Below, in pieces: positions 34,341 to 43,173 of a stretch of DNA of 64,000 nucleotides. The notes under the pieces are model-generated. The model ran no database searches and was not told the origin of the DNA. It was given only the letters and a program-made list of their open reading frames with translations. The DNA comes from B3-G11 sp036985855 (GTDB lineage: Bacteria; Actinomycetota; Acidimicrobiia; Spongiisociales; UBA5794): NCBI GenBank assembly GCA_036985855.1, contig BTQL01000003.1, positions 31,867 through 95,866 on the forward strand, given 5' to 3'. The translations under genes and the position numbers were made by a program. How positions within the stretch are numbered: position 1 is the first letter of the stretch; each line of letters begins with the position of its first letter.

Positions 34341-35435
34341 CTAGACCTCCTGGAGCGCTGCTGTTGCCGTGTCCGCCAGACTGGTCAGCGCATCGATGTT
34401 TCCTTGAATCACATCATGCCAGCCAGCGAGGTAATCGGGCGACTTGAGCTCCGGGATCGGGACGCCTTCGATCGTCGCAGGTGCTGAGGCATGCACGAAG
34501 ATGCGTGTGCCGGACCCGGTGGGCATCAGGTAGTAGGTGTAGGTCACGAAGGAGCCCTCGACGAAGTCGACCATCACTGTTGCGTAGTCGAACGGCCGCA
34601 TGTCGAGAACCGTGAAAAGTGCGGTTGAACCGTCACCGTGGGCGCAATGGAACTCGGTGCCGGGACCGATGCGTCCGTCACGCGTGGCCTCGAGACCCAT
34701 CTTCACCGACACGGTGATCCATTCGACCCTCTTGCGAGGATCGATGAGGTGATCCCAGATCACCGCGGGAGGTGCCACGGACTGTCCTCTCACCGTATCC
34801 CACGCATCGGCTGGCGCGATCTTGATCTCCTTCTGCTTCTGCAGGAACGTCCAGACGTCGTGCAGGGAGGAGACGTATCCGTCGACGACGCCGATGTGCT
34901 CATACTCCTCCGAGTGCGGAGTCCATGCGGCGACCATGTGTGATACATCGAGGGTGTCGACGCACTGTTGCGTTATGAGCAGATAGTCGGTGACACCGGT
35001 CGCCTCCACGACGTGGTTCTTGAGGAGACGATGAACGGCGATGACATCCGGACCCGAAAGGGTTGTGATATCTCCAACAGACGCTTTCATGAACTCGCCG
35101 CAGTGCAGAACGATCTTCAAACCGAGTGACCCGATGTTGACACACGCGTTGCAGGTACACGTCGTGTTGATCACCATGTTCTCGAGGGCGGACGCAAATG
35201 CGCAGTACAGCAGCTCGACCGATTCGAGGACCGTCTGGCCATACATGCCCTTTGTCATCTCGCCGTACATGAAGATGGCGTCTCCCTCGATGCTCGACAC
35301 CGTGAGTGGGGCCTCGATGGCACCGATGATCGAGTTCAGGAGGTCCGCGACCACACCATTGCCGTGGTCGAGCTCACTGTCGGTCAAGAACTGCGTGTAA
35401 CCAGAAATGTCCGCGATGACGAGATAACCGTGCAA
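34341..35435 (-). CDS. DUF2652 cyclase-like domain fused to SRPBCC domain
   Basis: 364 residues. The N-terminal half resembles class III nucleotidyl cyclases: LVIADISGYTQFL (first metal Asp) and VSSIEGDAIFMYG (second). An unusual Cys cluster (CTCNAC) follows at about 93-98. The C-terminal half (from about 205) is an SRPBCC/START-type ligand pocket (PPAVIWDHLIDPRKRVEW ... GSGTRIFVHA). DUF2652 proteins are known by sequence only. Cyclase activity, small-molecule sensing or neither are all open. A TTG start at 35435 has GGGAAGG 7 bases upstream. Confidence 0.8.
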   Translation of the reverse strand: MHGYLVIADISGYTQFLTDSELDHGNGVVADLLNSIIGAIEAPLTVSSIEGDAIFMYGEMTKGMYGQTVLESVELLYCAFASALENMVINTTCTCNACVNIGSLGLKIVLHCGEFMKASVGDITTLSGPDVIAVHRLLKNHVVEATGVTDYLLITQQCVDTLDVSHMVAAWTPHSEEYEHIGVVDGYVSSLHDVWTFLQKQKEIKIAPADAWDTVRGQSVAPPAVIWDHLIDPRKRVEWITVSVKMGLEATRDGRIGPGTEFHCAHGDGSTALFTVLDMRPFDYATVMVDFVEGSFVTYTYYLMPTGSGTRIFVHASAPATIEGVPIPELKSPDYLAGWHDVIQGNIDALTSLADTATAALQEV

Positions 35436-35515
35436 GGAGAAACCTTCCCTATCCGCTCACTTTACCTGTTCGAATGTTCGGGTTACGCGGCCGGCAGGAT
35501 CACGCGCTCGCAATG

Positions 35516-35543
35516 GAAGTGGGGGCCCTTTGGCCCTCACTTC
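35516..35543 (-). terminator. Terminator-like hairpin after the PASTA gene
   Basis: A 12-bp stem (GAAGTGGGGGCC with its partner, one G-T pair) and a 4-base loop, 22 bases past the PASTA gene stop. No T-tract. Confidence 0.6.
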
Positions 35544-35564
35544 GTGTTGATCGCCTGTGCGGCA

Positions 35565-37274
35565 CTAGGAATTGTCACTGCTTTCCGCGTCCGTGCTGTC
35601 TGGGCTGTCGCCACTGCTGCCCGTGACCATGCGGACGACGAGCAGTACGATCGCGATGATGGCGAGACCGAGAAGAATCCAGGCCCAGAGAGGGAATCCA
35701 CTGTCGGCTTCGACGACCTCGTCGGTCGGCTCGTCCGTTGAGCTACCGGCGGCCGGGATCTCGAAGGTCGCCTCGTAGGCGCTCGTATCGGAAGCAGTGC
35801 CCTCAACGAGCAAGAATTCGGTGTCATTGTCGACATCTGAGAGATCGAACTTGACGCTCCACGCACCATCGTCCTGGACTGCTACGGACTCTGTGAGATC
35901 TGTCCCGACGACACTGAGCTGCACCGTCGATCCGGGAAGCAGGCCGATACCCGTGACGGTCATCAGGCGATTCTGATCGAGGATCACGATGACCCATGGC
36001 ACACCGAGATCTGGACTGAGCTGTGCCACGACCTCCGAGCCACCTTCGACGGTGGTCCCCGGAACCGGGTCCTGACCGATGACGACGCCTTCAGGATCTG
36101 GATTGTCCGAATCCTCCAAGAAAGTGATCGTCAGGCCAGCGGTCCCGACAGCCGTGGTTGCTTCGTCGACGGTCATGCCAGACAGATCGGGCACGACCAC
36201 GTCGCTTGGACCGCTCGAAACGGTCATCTCGACGGACGTCCCCTGCACAACTTCGGTGCCGGCAGCAGGGTTGGTCGAAACGACAAGCCCAGCCTCGACA
36301 TCCACGCTCGGCTGCTCAGATGCGGTTACAACGAAGCCCTCACCTTCGAGGATTGCCTGCGCGTCGGCTTTCGGTTCTCCGGTTACGTCCGGAACGAGTA
36401 CCGTCGTGGGAGCGTCGGGGCCGGTTGACACGACGATGTTCACCTTCGTACCCGCCGCGACCATCGTCCCCTCGTCCGGATCCTGGGAGACGACATCACC
36501 CGAAGGAACGACGTCGTCCGGTGCCTCAGTGATCTCAGGGGCGAGGCCTGCATCCTTGATCGCTGAGTCTGCATCAGCTTGTCGGAGTCCAACAACATCC
36601 GGTACGGCTACATCACCGGGCGGGCCCGGTGCGATCTGCGCGATCAGCTCGGTCATTGATTTGACAACCGAGGCCGCGATCATTGCTTCCTGGGTGTCGC
36701 TGACCGCGAACACGTCGGTGTATGAATCCGGGGGCGTTGCGATTTCTCTCGCAATGCCGTCGACGTCGATCGTCATAGGAGTATTCGCGGGAACGATCGC
36801 TGTTGGAAGGCCTTCTCCCGGCTGCACCTCTACAGGAGCCTCCGTGCCGAACGCCACCAGAACGGTGGCGCCTGTCGCATTCCAGAACGTGACCTTGGCC
36901 ATGCCGTCGTCTATTGCGACGACGTCTATCGGATATGCCAATGCGGTGTCGGGATCCACGCCGAATCCCGAAACCACGGTCTGAGCAGATCCCACGGCTG
37001 CTTCGATGGACACCGCAGAGTCGATCGTGCCGCCGGTGAACGCAACGTCGTACGTTCCAGCGGGCAGGGTCTTCCCAACGCCGTCGGTTCCGTATTCGAG
37101 ACCGTCGGCGATCTTCTCTGTACCAGCAGCGACCGTGACCGGTCCGGTACTGGCGCCGTTGACGGCAGCCAGATATCCGAGGTCGACCTGTTGCGCACCA
37201 GCCGTCGCGATGACGGTTGCGAACAGGGCGCCGACCATTGCCAGGACGAGCGCGAACCGAGTGAGTGATTTCAT
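35565..37274 (-). CDS. Secreted, membrane-anchored PASTA-repeat protein
   Basis: 569 residues: signal peptide (LTRFALVLAMVGALFATVIATAGAQ), a DUF4397-like N-terminal domain (YLAAVNGASTGPVTV), three PASTA repeats (each starting VPDVVG, VPDVTG or VPDLSG, at about 220, 288 and 355), an Ig-like domain, and a C-terminal helix (LWAWILLGLAIIAIVLLVVRM). PASTA repeats bind peptidoglycan or beta-lactams in PknB and PBPs, but no kinase or penicillin-binding domain is attached. AGGGAGG lies 6 bases before the ATG at 37274; the longer upstream frame is rejected. It probably tethers the envelope. Confidence 0.9.
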   Translation of the reverse strand: MKSLTRFALVLAMVGALFATVIATAGAQQVDLGYLAAVNGASTGPVTVAAGTEKIADGLEYGTDGVGKTLPAGTYDVAFTGGTIDSAVSIEAAVGSAQTVVSGFGVDPDTALAYPIDVVAIDDGMAKVTFWNATGATVLVAFGTEAPVEVQPGEGLPTAIVPANTPMTIDVDGIAREIATPPDSYTDVFAVSDTQEAMIAASVVKSMTELIAQIAPGPPGDVAVPDVVGLRQADADSAIKDAGLAPEITEAPDDVVPSGDVVSQDPDEGTMVAAGTKVNIVVSTGPDAPTTVLVPDVTGEPKADAQAILEGEGFVVTASEQPSVDVEAGLVVSTNPAAGTEVVQGTSVEMTVSSGPSDVVVPDLSGMTVDEATTAVGTAGLTITFLEDSDNPDPEGVVIGQDPVPGTTVEGGSEVVAQLSPDLGVPWVIVILDQNRLMTVTGIGLLPGSTVQLSVVGTDLTESVAVQDDGAWSVKFDLSDVDNDTEFLLVEGTASDTSAYEATFEIPAAGSSTDEPTDEVVEADSGFPLWAWILLGLAIIAIVLLVVRMVTGSSGDSPDSTDAESSDNS

Positions 37275-37481
37275 GTTGTTCCTCCCTTGTGAATCCAGTC
37301 GTGCTCTGGATTGAGCTTGGTCATACGACCCTGCTCGCCCACGAGCGTATGTCGGTGCCGACTCAAACGTACGGATTTCTTCTGACCACTGAGGACCGAC
37401 CGGTCGCCTTCTGAGATCTCCGTCGAACGAATCGGGGAGCGCGAGAACGCTCAGCCGTTTCCTTTTCAGCTTCATCGGTAC

Positions 37482-37504
37482 TACTATCGAACGTATGTTC
37501 GATA
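37482..37504 (+). promoter_or_regulatory. LexA (SOS) box overlapping the uvrD start codon and -10 box
   Basis: TATCGAAC-GTAT-GTTCGATA is a perfect inverted repeat at 37485-37504 that contains TCGAAC-N4-GTTCGA, the LexA site of actinobacteria. The uvrD ATG (37495-37497) straddles the spacer and right arm. The -10 box TACTAT (37482-37487) lies 7 bases before the ATG and overlaps the left arm. LexA bound here would block both transcription start and the start codon. Confidence 0.8.
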
Positions 37505-39549
37505 TCGACTCCGACACGTCGTCGTATCTCAGTGAACTCAACGACCGACAGCGGCAGGCCGTTCTTCATGGCGATGGCCCGTTGCTCGTCATCGCCGGCG
37601 CAGGGTCGGGGAAGACGAGGACGCTTGCCTCGCGGGTAGCTCACCTCATCGACCGTGGCGTGCCGGCCGAACGAATACTTTTGCTCACGTTCACGCGACG
37701 AGCATCGGCAGAGATGCTCAAACGGGCAAGCGCATCGATCGAGGACCGGAACTCTGGACGCGTGTGGGGCGGGACGTTCCACTCCATTGCCAACCGACTC
37801 TTGCGCCAATACGGGAGAGCGGTTGGTTTGGACGATGGGTTCACGGTGATCGACCGCGCAGACACCGAGTCTCTGTTCGGCATTCTCAGAACCGAGAATG
37901 GGTTCGGCAAGGCGAAGGCGCGGTTCCCTCGCAAAGAGACGATCGCTTCGATCTACTCACGAATCGTGAACGCTCAGACATCGCTGTCGGAAACACTCGA
38001 AGAGCGCTTCCCGTGGTGTCGGGACCACCCCGAAGAACTCAAGACGCTGTTCATCGGATACACCGAACGGAAGCGAGATCACAACGTCATCGACTATGAC
38101 GATCTGCTGCTCTACTGGCAGGCGTTGCTCGCTTCCGATGCGGGCGATGTCGTGCGCGAGCTGTTCGACCATGTCCTTGTCGATGAATACCAGGACACAA
38201 ATCTCGTCCAGGCAGACATCCTTCGCTCACTGTGTGGGTCGGCCGGCAATCTGACGGTTGTTGGTGATGATGCCCAGTCCATCTATTCGTTCCGGGCGGC
38301 GCGGGTGGAGAACATTCTCGGCTTCCCAGACGAATACGACGATGTGACCGTCGTCACGCTCGAACAGAACTATCGCTCGACACCGCAGATCCTCTCGTCA
38401 TCGAACGCGGTGATCGGCGCATCCGACACCGCCTTCGTCAAACAGCTGTGGACCAGCCGACCATCTGGACCGATCCCCGATCTCGTGACCTGCTACGACG
38501 AGGCGGCACAAGCTGATTGGGTGTGTGATCGAGTGCTTGAACTCAGAGAGCAGGGTGTCGACCTGCGCGACCAGGCGGTGCTCTTTCGCACAGGCCACCA
38601 CTCCGGTGGTCTGGAGATCGAGCTTTCCAGGCGAAACATCCCGTTCGTGAAATTTGGTGGCCTCAAGTTCCTCGAGGCGGCGCACGTCAAGGACCTCCTG
38701 TCGCTGCTACGGATACTCGATAATCCCAGGGACGTACTCGCATGGAACCGAGTGCTTCTGATGCTTCCGGGTGTCGGACCAGCGACTGCGGCAAAGATCC
38801 TTGCTCATATCGAACAAGTGGGTACATCAGCCGGAACCGATGTCCTCGAAGCGTTCCTGACCTATGACTTACCCGTCACAAACGAGACGCGAGAAGTGCT
38901 CGGCCTCCTGCGTGATGTACTCACGGACTGTCGTGGGGATGGTGTGGCGCAACCTGGTCCATCGAGCCAGATCGATCGGCTCGCCGATTTCTGCCGGGCA
39001 GTGTTCGACCGTTCATACGACGATGCCGAGGCTCGCCTTGCCGATATCGAGCATCTCGCGGCGCTCGCTGCCGACTACCCGGATCGGAGCTGCTTTCTCA
39101 CTGAGATCACGCTTGACCCTCCGAATAGCACGACCGATCTCGCCGACGTCCCTCACCTGGATGATGACTATCTCATCCTCTCGACGATCCACTCCGCAAA
39201 GGGGGGTGAGTGGAAGTCAGTCACCGTGATCCATGCAGCCGACGGGAACATCCCATCGGACATGGCACTGAGCGAGCCGGGTGGACTCGAGGAAGAACGC
39301 AGGCTGCTCTATGTGGCGCTGACAAGGGCCAAGGATCGCTTGGCGGTGACGGTACCCCAGCGTTACTACCACCACCGATATTCGACGAATGGCAACCATT
39401 CCTACGCACTCGCGAGCCGGTTTCTCGAACCGGCCATGGAGTGGTTCATGCCGTCAGCCACGGGAGTTTCCCAAGCTGTCGCCGACGCAGTATCCGTGGG
39501 TTCGGGCCGAGACACCGTCGCCGAGGCATTGACAACTTTGTGGGACTGA
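37495..39549 (+). CDS. UvrD/PcrA-type DNA helicase, LexA-regulated
   Basis: 684 residues, superfamily 1 helicase: Walker A GAGSGKTR, motif II DEYQDT, GDDAQSIYSFR, YRSTPQIL, motif V STIHSAKGGEW, motif VI YVALTRAKDRL. It unwinds DNA in repair or at stalled forks. It is shorter than UvrD1/PcrA (about 720-770) and lacks a visible C-terminal Tudor extension, so it may be a UvrD2- or RecQ-like variant. The ATG lies inside a LexA box, so it should be DNA-damage inducible and leaderless. No other SOS gene is nearby. Confidence 0.92.
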   Translation: MFDIDSDTSSYLSELNDRQRQAVLHGDGPLLVIAGAGSGKTRTLASRVAHLIDRGVPAERILLLTFTRRASAEMLKRASASIEDRNSGRVWGGTFHSIANRLLRQYGRAVGLDDGFTVIDRADTESLFGILRTENGFGKAKARFPRKETIASIYSRIVNAQTSLSETLEERFPWCRDHPEELKTLFIGYTERKRDHNVIDYDDLLLYWQALLASDAGDVVRELFDHVLVDEYQDTNLVQADILRSLCGSAGNLTVVGDDAQSIYSFRAARVENILGFPDEYDDVTVVTLEQNYRSTPQILSSSNAVIGASDTAFVKQLWTSRPSGPIPDLVTCYDEAAQADWVCDRVLELREQGVDLRDQAVLFRTGHHSGGLEIELSRRNIPFVKFGGLKFLEAAHVKDLLSLLRILDNPRDVLAWNRVLLMLPGVGPATAAKILAHIEQVGTSAGTDVLEAFLTYDLPVTNETREVLGLLRDVLTDCRGDGVAQPGPSSQIDRLADFCRAVFDRSYDDAEARLADIEHLAALAADYPDRSCFLTEITLDPPNSTTDLADVPHLDDDYLILSTIHSAKGGEWKSVTVIHAADGNIPSDMALSEPGGLEEERRLLYVALTRAKDRLAVTVPQRYYHHRYSTNGNHSYALASRFLEPAMEWFMPSATGVSQAVADAVSVGSGRDTVAEALTTLWD

Positions 39550-39569
39550 CCCCCATCACCAATCGTGGA

Positions 39570-39614
39570 TACCCAGGGTTCCAGACCGGACTGAGTCCGG
39601 TCAGGAGCCCACAG
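39570..39614. repeat. Dispersed 40-45-base repeat, copy A
   Basis: Runs TACCCAGGGTTCC, then a palindrome GACCGGACT-G-AGTCCGGTC (39584-39602), then AGCCCACAG. It matches copy B at 43122-43159 in inverted orientation with indels. The palindrome may act as a terminator for uvrD and the convergent esterase. Confidence 0.6.
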
Positions 39615-39631
39615 AAACGAGCATCGGCGAT

Positions 39632-40642
39632 CTACGATCGACCGTTGACCGCCTTCGGTATCCACGCTGCACATTTTGCGAGTGTGCGTTTCGAAGCTGG
39701 CTCCCACGGGATGAGAACAGGCCACACATGGGGCATCTCTGGTTCGATGACGAGTTGACAATCAACACCGTCTCTTTCGGCGTTCTCAGCGAGTCGTAGG
39801 GAATCAGCGAGCAGCATTTCGGCACCTCCCGCGAACACCAGCATCGGTGGGAATCCTGTGAGGTCGGCCTGTATCGGTGAGGCCTCCGGATCGGCGTGCT
39901 GATCCTGCGGTGCGTACCAGTCGTTCGGTGAGGACAGTTCTCGCACGGGTAGAAAATCGGTCGGGGCGTTCGTCCTGATCGTGTAACCGGTGTGGTCGAT
40001 GTCGACGTAGGGCGAGAAGAGGATCATGCCTGCAGGAAGCGGAAGTCCCTCGGCTCGCGCTCTGTGCACCATCGCAACCGCGAGGCCCGCGCCGGCAGAG
40101 TCTCCGGCAACGATCACTTCGCGTGGTGAGCTGCAGCGGGCGAGCAGTGCCCGGTATGAGTCGATGGCGTCATCGACCGCAGCAGGAAATGGATGCGCAG
40201 GGGCGAGTCGATACGTCGGCGCGGTTGCGGTGGCGCCCGTGCGAGCGACAATCCGGGCGATGTGTTCGCGGTGCGTGCCCGGGTTGCCGAAGATGTAGCC
40301 GCCGCCGTGGAAGTAGAGAATCGTCGCGGCATTCCGTGTCGCGTCAACACGCTCGAAGTGGTCAGCGACGTTTCGACCCATCTGGCGGGATGTCACCCGC
40401 ACCGCTCCGACGAGCGACGCGGGCAGAGGCATCTTGATACGGAGCCCGATGCTGTTGATCCACGGATCTTCCTTGTGGTCTGCTGCAACGGTGATGACTC
40501 TTCGTGCGAAAGCAACCGCCCATTCGGTGCGCCACGACCATGTTGGCAGCGTCGGCCCCAGCAGCAGCCTCGTGAAAGTCGCCTTCGCGATCGCAGAGGT
40601 GGCAGCAATCCAGATGCGGATGAGCAGGATGATCGAGCGCAT
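39632..40642 (-). CDS. Alpha/beta hydrolase, HSL-family esterase or lipase
   Basis: 336 residues. The oxyanion-hole motif is HGGGYIFG, the nucleophile Ser is in GDSAGAGLA, and a late EPEMPHVWP carries the probable catalytic His; these define the hormone-sensitive-lipase group. The N-terminus has a hydrophobic stretch (SIILLIRIWIAATSAIA), possibly a membrane anchor. The substrate is unknown, likely a short acyl ester. The ATG at 40642 has TAGCGT 6 bases upstream. Convergent with uvrD, with copy A of the repeat between them. Confidence 0.88.
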   Translation of the reverse strand: MRSIILLIRIWIAATSAIAKATFTRLLLGPTLPTWSWRTEWAVAFARRVITVAADHKEDPWINSIGLRIKMPLPASLVGAVRVTSRQMGRNVADHFERVDATRNAATILYFHGGGYIFGNPGTHREHIARIVARTGATATAPTYRLAPAHPFPAAVDDAIDSYRALLARCSSPREVIVAGDSAGAGLAVAMVHRARAEGLPLPAGMILFSPYVDIDHTGYTIRTNAPTDFLPVRELSSPNDWYAPQDQHADPEASPIQADLTGFPPMLVFAGGAEMLLADSLRLAENAERDGVDCQLVIEPEMPHVWPVLIPWEPASKRTLAKCAAWIPKAVNGRS

Positions 40643-40648
40643 GCTCCC

Positions 40649-40654
40649 ACGCTA
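40649..40654 (-). promoter_or_regulatory. Leaderless -10 box of the esterase gene
   Basis: TAGCGT on the minus strand, 6 bases before the ATG at 40642. Confidence 0.45.
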
Positions 40655-40759
40655 TCGGACAACTGGAGTCTCGAAGTGGTACACGAGAACCGGACCTACC
40701 CTGCCTGAGTTCTCGGCGGGTCCGTGCCAGGTTGATCCGTCACTTCCAAGGAGAGTTCC

Positions 40760-41035
40760 ATGTTGCTGCGATTTGTGGTCGCGCTCGGAGGCATCACCTT
40801 TATCGCGACCGGTGTCGGCGTATTCCTTACAGATTCTTGCAATTCGGTCACATGGGGTACTCGGGGTTCAAACCGTGCTGGCAACTTCACCGCGACTTGC
40901 CAGGACGTTTTGGTAGATGGCGCAATGAGTCAGGGCACCGCAGGTATTCTTGCCATCGCGGTAGGGCTGCTGCTGATTCTGACGGTGTCTGTGCCACTTC
41001 TTCGGAGTCGCGGAGTCGATCTCATCAGGCGCTAG
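40760..41035 (+). CDS. Small two-helix membrane protein, 91 aa
   Basis: A helix near the N-terminus (FVVALGGITFIATGVGVFL), an external loop with two Cys (SCNSVTWGTRGSNRAGNFTATCQDV; possible disulfide), and a second helix (GILAIAVGLLLILTVSVPLL) with a basic C-terminus. AAGGAGAG lies 5 bases before the ATG. No family recognised. Its end overlaps the convergent yyaL end by 11 bases. Confidence 0.7.
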   Translation: MLLRFVVALGGITFIATGVGVFLTDSCNSVTWGTRGSNRAGNFTATCQDVLVDGAMSQGTAGILAIAVGLLLILTVSVPLLRSRGVDLIRR

Positions 41036-43073
41036 CGCGCGTCCCAGTCTCCAGCAGCAGCTTCGCCCTGAGCCCTTCCACCGAATCGACGGGCAACTCG
41101 CACACAAGCTGTCTACAGACGTACGCCAAGCTGGCGGTCTCTTCGGACCTGCTTGCGAGCAGTGGGATCGCCGAGTCAGCGCCACCACTCGAAGCCATGA
41201 CGACGTCCGGTCTGAAACGCTCCCATACCACACGTTCCATCGAGCTACGGTCTCCGTCTCCTCCTACGATCGCAACTTCGTAGATGCCAACGAGGTTCGT
41301 GAGCCAGATCGCCAGCCCGTAACCCCCGAACGTCGGATGGTCGACGGCGTCGCGCGCAAGCAGCTGCATCGTACGACCGGACTCGGTGATCGCTTCGGTG
41401 TCCGCCGTATACGCAGCGTGCAGGAGGAGCGCTTCCATGGCGAGCGCATTGTCAGAAGGTGTCGGGTTGTCCTGCGTGTTCTTCGGGCGTGCGATCAGCG
41501 GATCTACGCTTTGGGACGTGCCAAAGAACCCGCCCTTGGGATCCGCAAACCCTGCTCGCAGGTGCTCGACGTGGGTTTCGGCCGCTTCATACCACGCCTC
41601 ATGCCCTGTCACCTGGTACAGCGTGTACAGCCCGATCGCGAGAGAGGCGTGGTCGTCTGCGAATGCAACGTGCCCCGGGCGGTTTCGCCATGAGCGCACG
41701 AGATCTCCGTCCGGGGATGCTTCACCCAGGAGGAACCTGGCGATCGCTTCCGCCCGGCTGACGTATCGTGGTTCCTGGAGAATGATGCCTGCTTCTGCAA
41801 AGGCGCGCATTGCGAGACCGTTCCATGCGGTGACGATCTTGTCGTCGCGTCCTGGTGGAGTGCGTTGCGCTCTCACCAATCTGAGGCGATCGTCGATCGA
41901 TCGCTTCCGTTCCTCGATCGTGCTGACGTCCAGTCCAGTTGCTGCTGAGATGTCGGCGAGGCCAACGAATCGGTGCAGGATATTCATACCCTCGAAGTTT
42001 CCTTCAGGGGTTGCCCCGTAAATCGCTGCGGCGAGGTTCCGGTCTTCCCCGAGCACCGAGCCGAGTTCATCCCAGGACCAGACGGCGAATCTGCCTTCCA
42101 CACCCTCAGAGTCTGCGTCTTCTGCTGAATGCAGCCCTCCGTGGTCGTCGGCCATGGCGATATCGAGATAGTCGAGCACTTCGATCGCGACATCTCGGAA
42201 CAGGTGGACCTCTGTCAGCTGCCACGCACGGAGGTAGACCCTTGCCAGCTGGGCGTTGTCGTAGAGCATCTTCTCGAAGTGGGGAACGATCCATTGTGCA
42301 TCAACGGAGTATCTGGCGAACCCTCCGAGCAGGTGGTCGTAGATGCCGCCCTGTGCCATTGCGGTGAGCTGGAGGGTGAGCATGTCGAGACTCTGTTTGG
42401 CAGCTGCGGTTCCGGGAAGGAGCGCTGCTGTGCGCAATAGGAGCTCGAGCGCGGGCGCCTGAGGGAACTTTGGTGCGGTCCCGAAGCCGCCGTTGACACG
42501 GTCGAACGATGCGGACATTCGTTCAACTGCCTGCTCAATGTCCCGAATGCCGGGAAGCGGTGCCTGGTCGTTTCCCGCTGAAGCGATTGTCGCGGCGATG
42601 TCGTCTGCCTGTTGTAGCACACCCTGCCTGTTCGAGTTCCAGGCATCCAGTACAGCGGTCATGACGTTCGTGAATGACGGGTGCTGGCCCATCGTCTCTC
42701 TCGGGAAGTAGGTTCCGGCGAAGATCGGTTTCTGTTTCGGTGTGAGGAAAACGGTCATCGGCCATCCTCCCCTGCCGGTCGTCGCCGTGACGACGTCCAT
42801 ATAGATACGATCCACATCGGGTCGTTCCTCACGATCGACCTTGATGCTGACAAAGTGCTCGTTCATGAATGATGCGGTGTCGTCGTCTTCGAACGACTCG
42901 TGGGCCATCACATGGCACCAGTGACAAGTTGCGTATCCGATGGACAGAATCACTGGGACGTCTCGGCGTTCGGCTTCGGCGAATGCTTCGTCGCACCACT
43001 CGTACCAGTCAACGGGGTTGTCTTGATGCTGGAGCAGATACGGCGAGGTTGCGTCGGAAAGTCGGTTGGGCAT
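41025..43073 (-). CDS. YyaL-type thioredoxin-fold protein (DUF255 plus glycosidase-like domain)
   Basis: 682 residues. The N-terminal DUF255 domain has the thioredoxin-like site GYATCHWCHVMAHESFED, then KVDREERPDVDRIYM and GGWPMTVFLTP. A six-hairpin glycosidase-like region follows (GGIYDHLLGGFARYSVDAQW, HFEKMLYDNAQLARVY). Function is unresolved in the family (spermatogenesis-associated protein 20 homologue). The ATG at 43073 has TACCCT 6 bases upstream; the long upstream frame is rejected. Confidence 0.93.
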   Translation of the reverse strand: MPNRLSDATSPYLLQHQDNPVDWYEWCDEAFAEAERRDVPVILSIGYATCHWCHVMAHESFEDDDTASFMNEHFVSIKVDREERPDVDRIYMDVVTATTGRGGWPMTVFLTPKQKPIFAGTYFPRETMGQHPSFTNVMTAVLDAWNSNRQGVLQQADDIAATIASAGNDQAPLPGIRDIEQAVERMSASFDRVNGGFGTAPKFPQAPALELLLRTAALLPGTAAAKQSLDMLTLQLTAMAQGGIYDHLLGGFARYSVDAQWIVPHFEKMLYDNAQLARVYLRAWQLTEVHLFRDVAIEVLDYLDIAMADDHGGLHSAEDADSEGVEGRFAVWSWDELGSVLGEDRNLAAAIYGATPEGNFEGMNILHRFVGLADISAATGLDVSTIEERKRSIDDRLRLVRAQRTPPGRDDKIVTAWNGLAMRAFAEAGIILQEPRYVSRAEAIARFLLGEASPDGDLVRSWRNRPGHVAFADDHASLAIGLYTLYQVTGHEAWYEAAETHVEHLRAGFADPKGGFFGTSQSVDPLIARPKNTQDNPTPSDNALAMEALLLHAAYTADTEAITESGRTMQLLARDAVDHPTFGGYGLAIWLTNLVGIYEVAIVGGDGDRSSMERVVWERFRPDVVMASSGGADSAIPLLASRSEETASLAYVCRQLVCELPVDSVEGLRAKLLLETGTRASA

Positions 43074-43079
43074 GGTCGG

Positions 43080-43085
43080 AGGGTA
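43080..43085 (-). promoter_or_regulatory. Leaderless -10 box of yyaL
   Basis: TACCCT on the minus strand, 6 bases before the ATG at 43073. Confidence 0.45.
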
Positions 43086-43121
43086 CGAGATTCCCGACGG
43101 TCGTCCGACGCGTTCTCTGGG

Positions 43122-43159
43122 CTGTGGACCGGACTCAGTGCGGTGCAGAACCCTGGGTA
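43122..43159. repeat. Dispersed 40-45-base repeat, copy B
   Basis: Reverse complement reads TACCCAGGGTTC...CTGAGTCCGGTC...CACAG, matching copy A at 39570-39614. The two copies are inverted and flank the block from the esterase to yyaL. Confidence 0.6.
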
Positions 43160-43173
43160 CGCGAATCAGGGGG

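Noticed and set aside
35565..37541. 658-residue frame for the PASTA protein
   Set aside because: The signal peptide and a strong ribosome site fix the start at 37274; the extension crosses the LexA box and the uvrD start.
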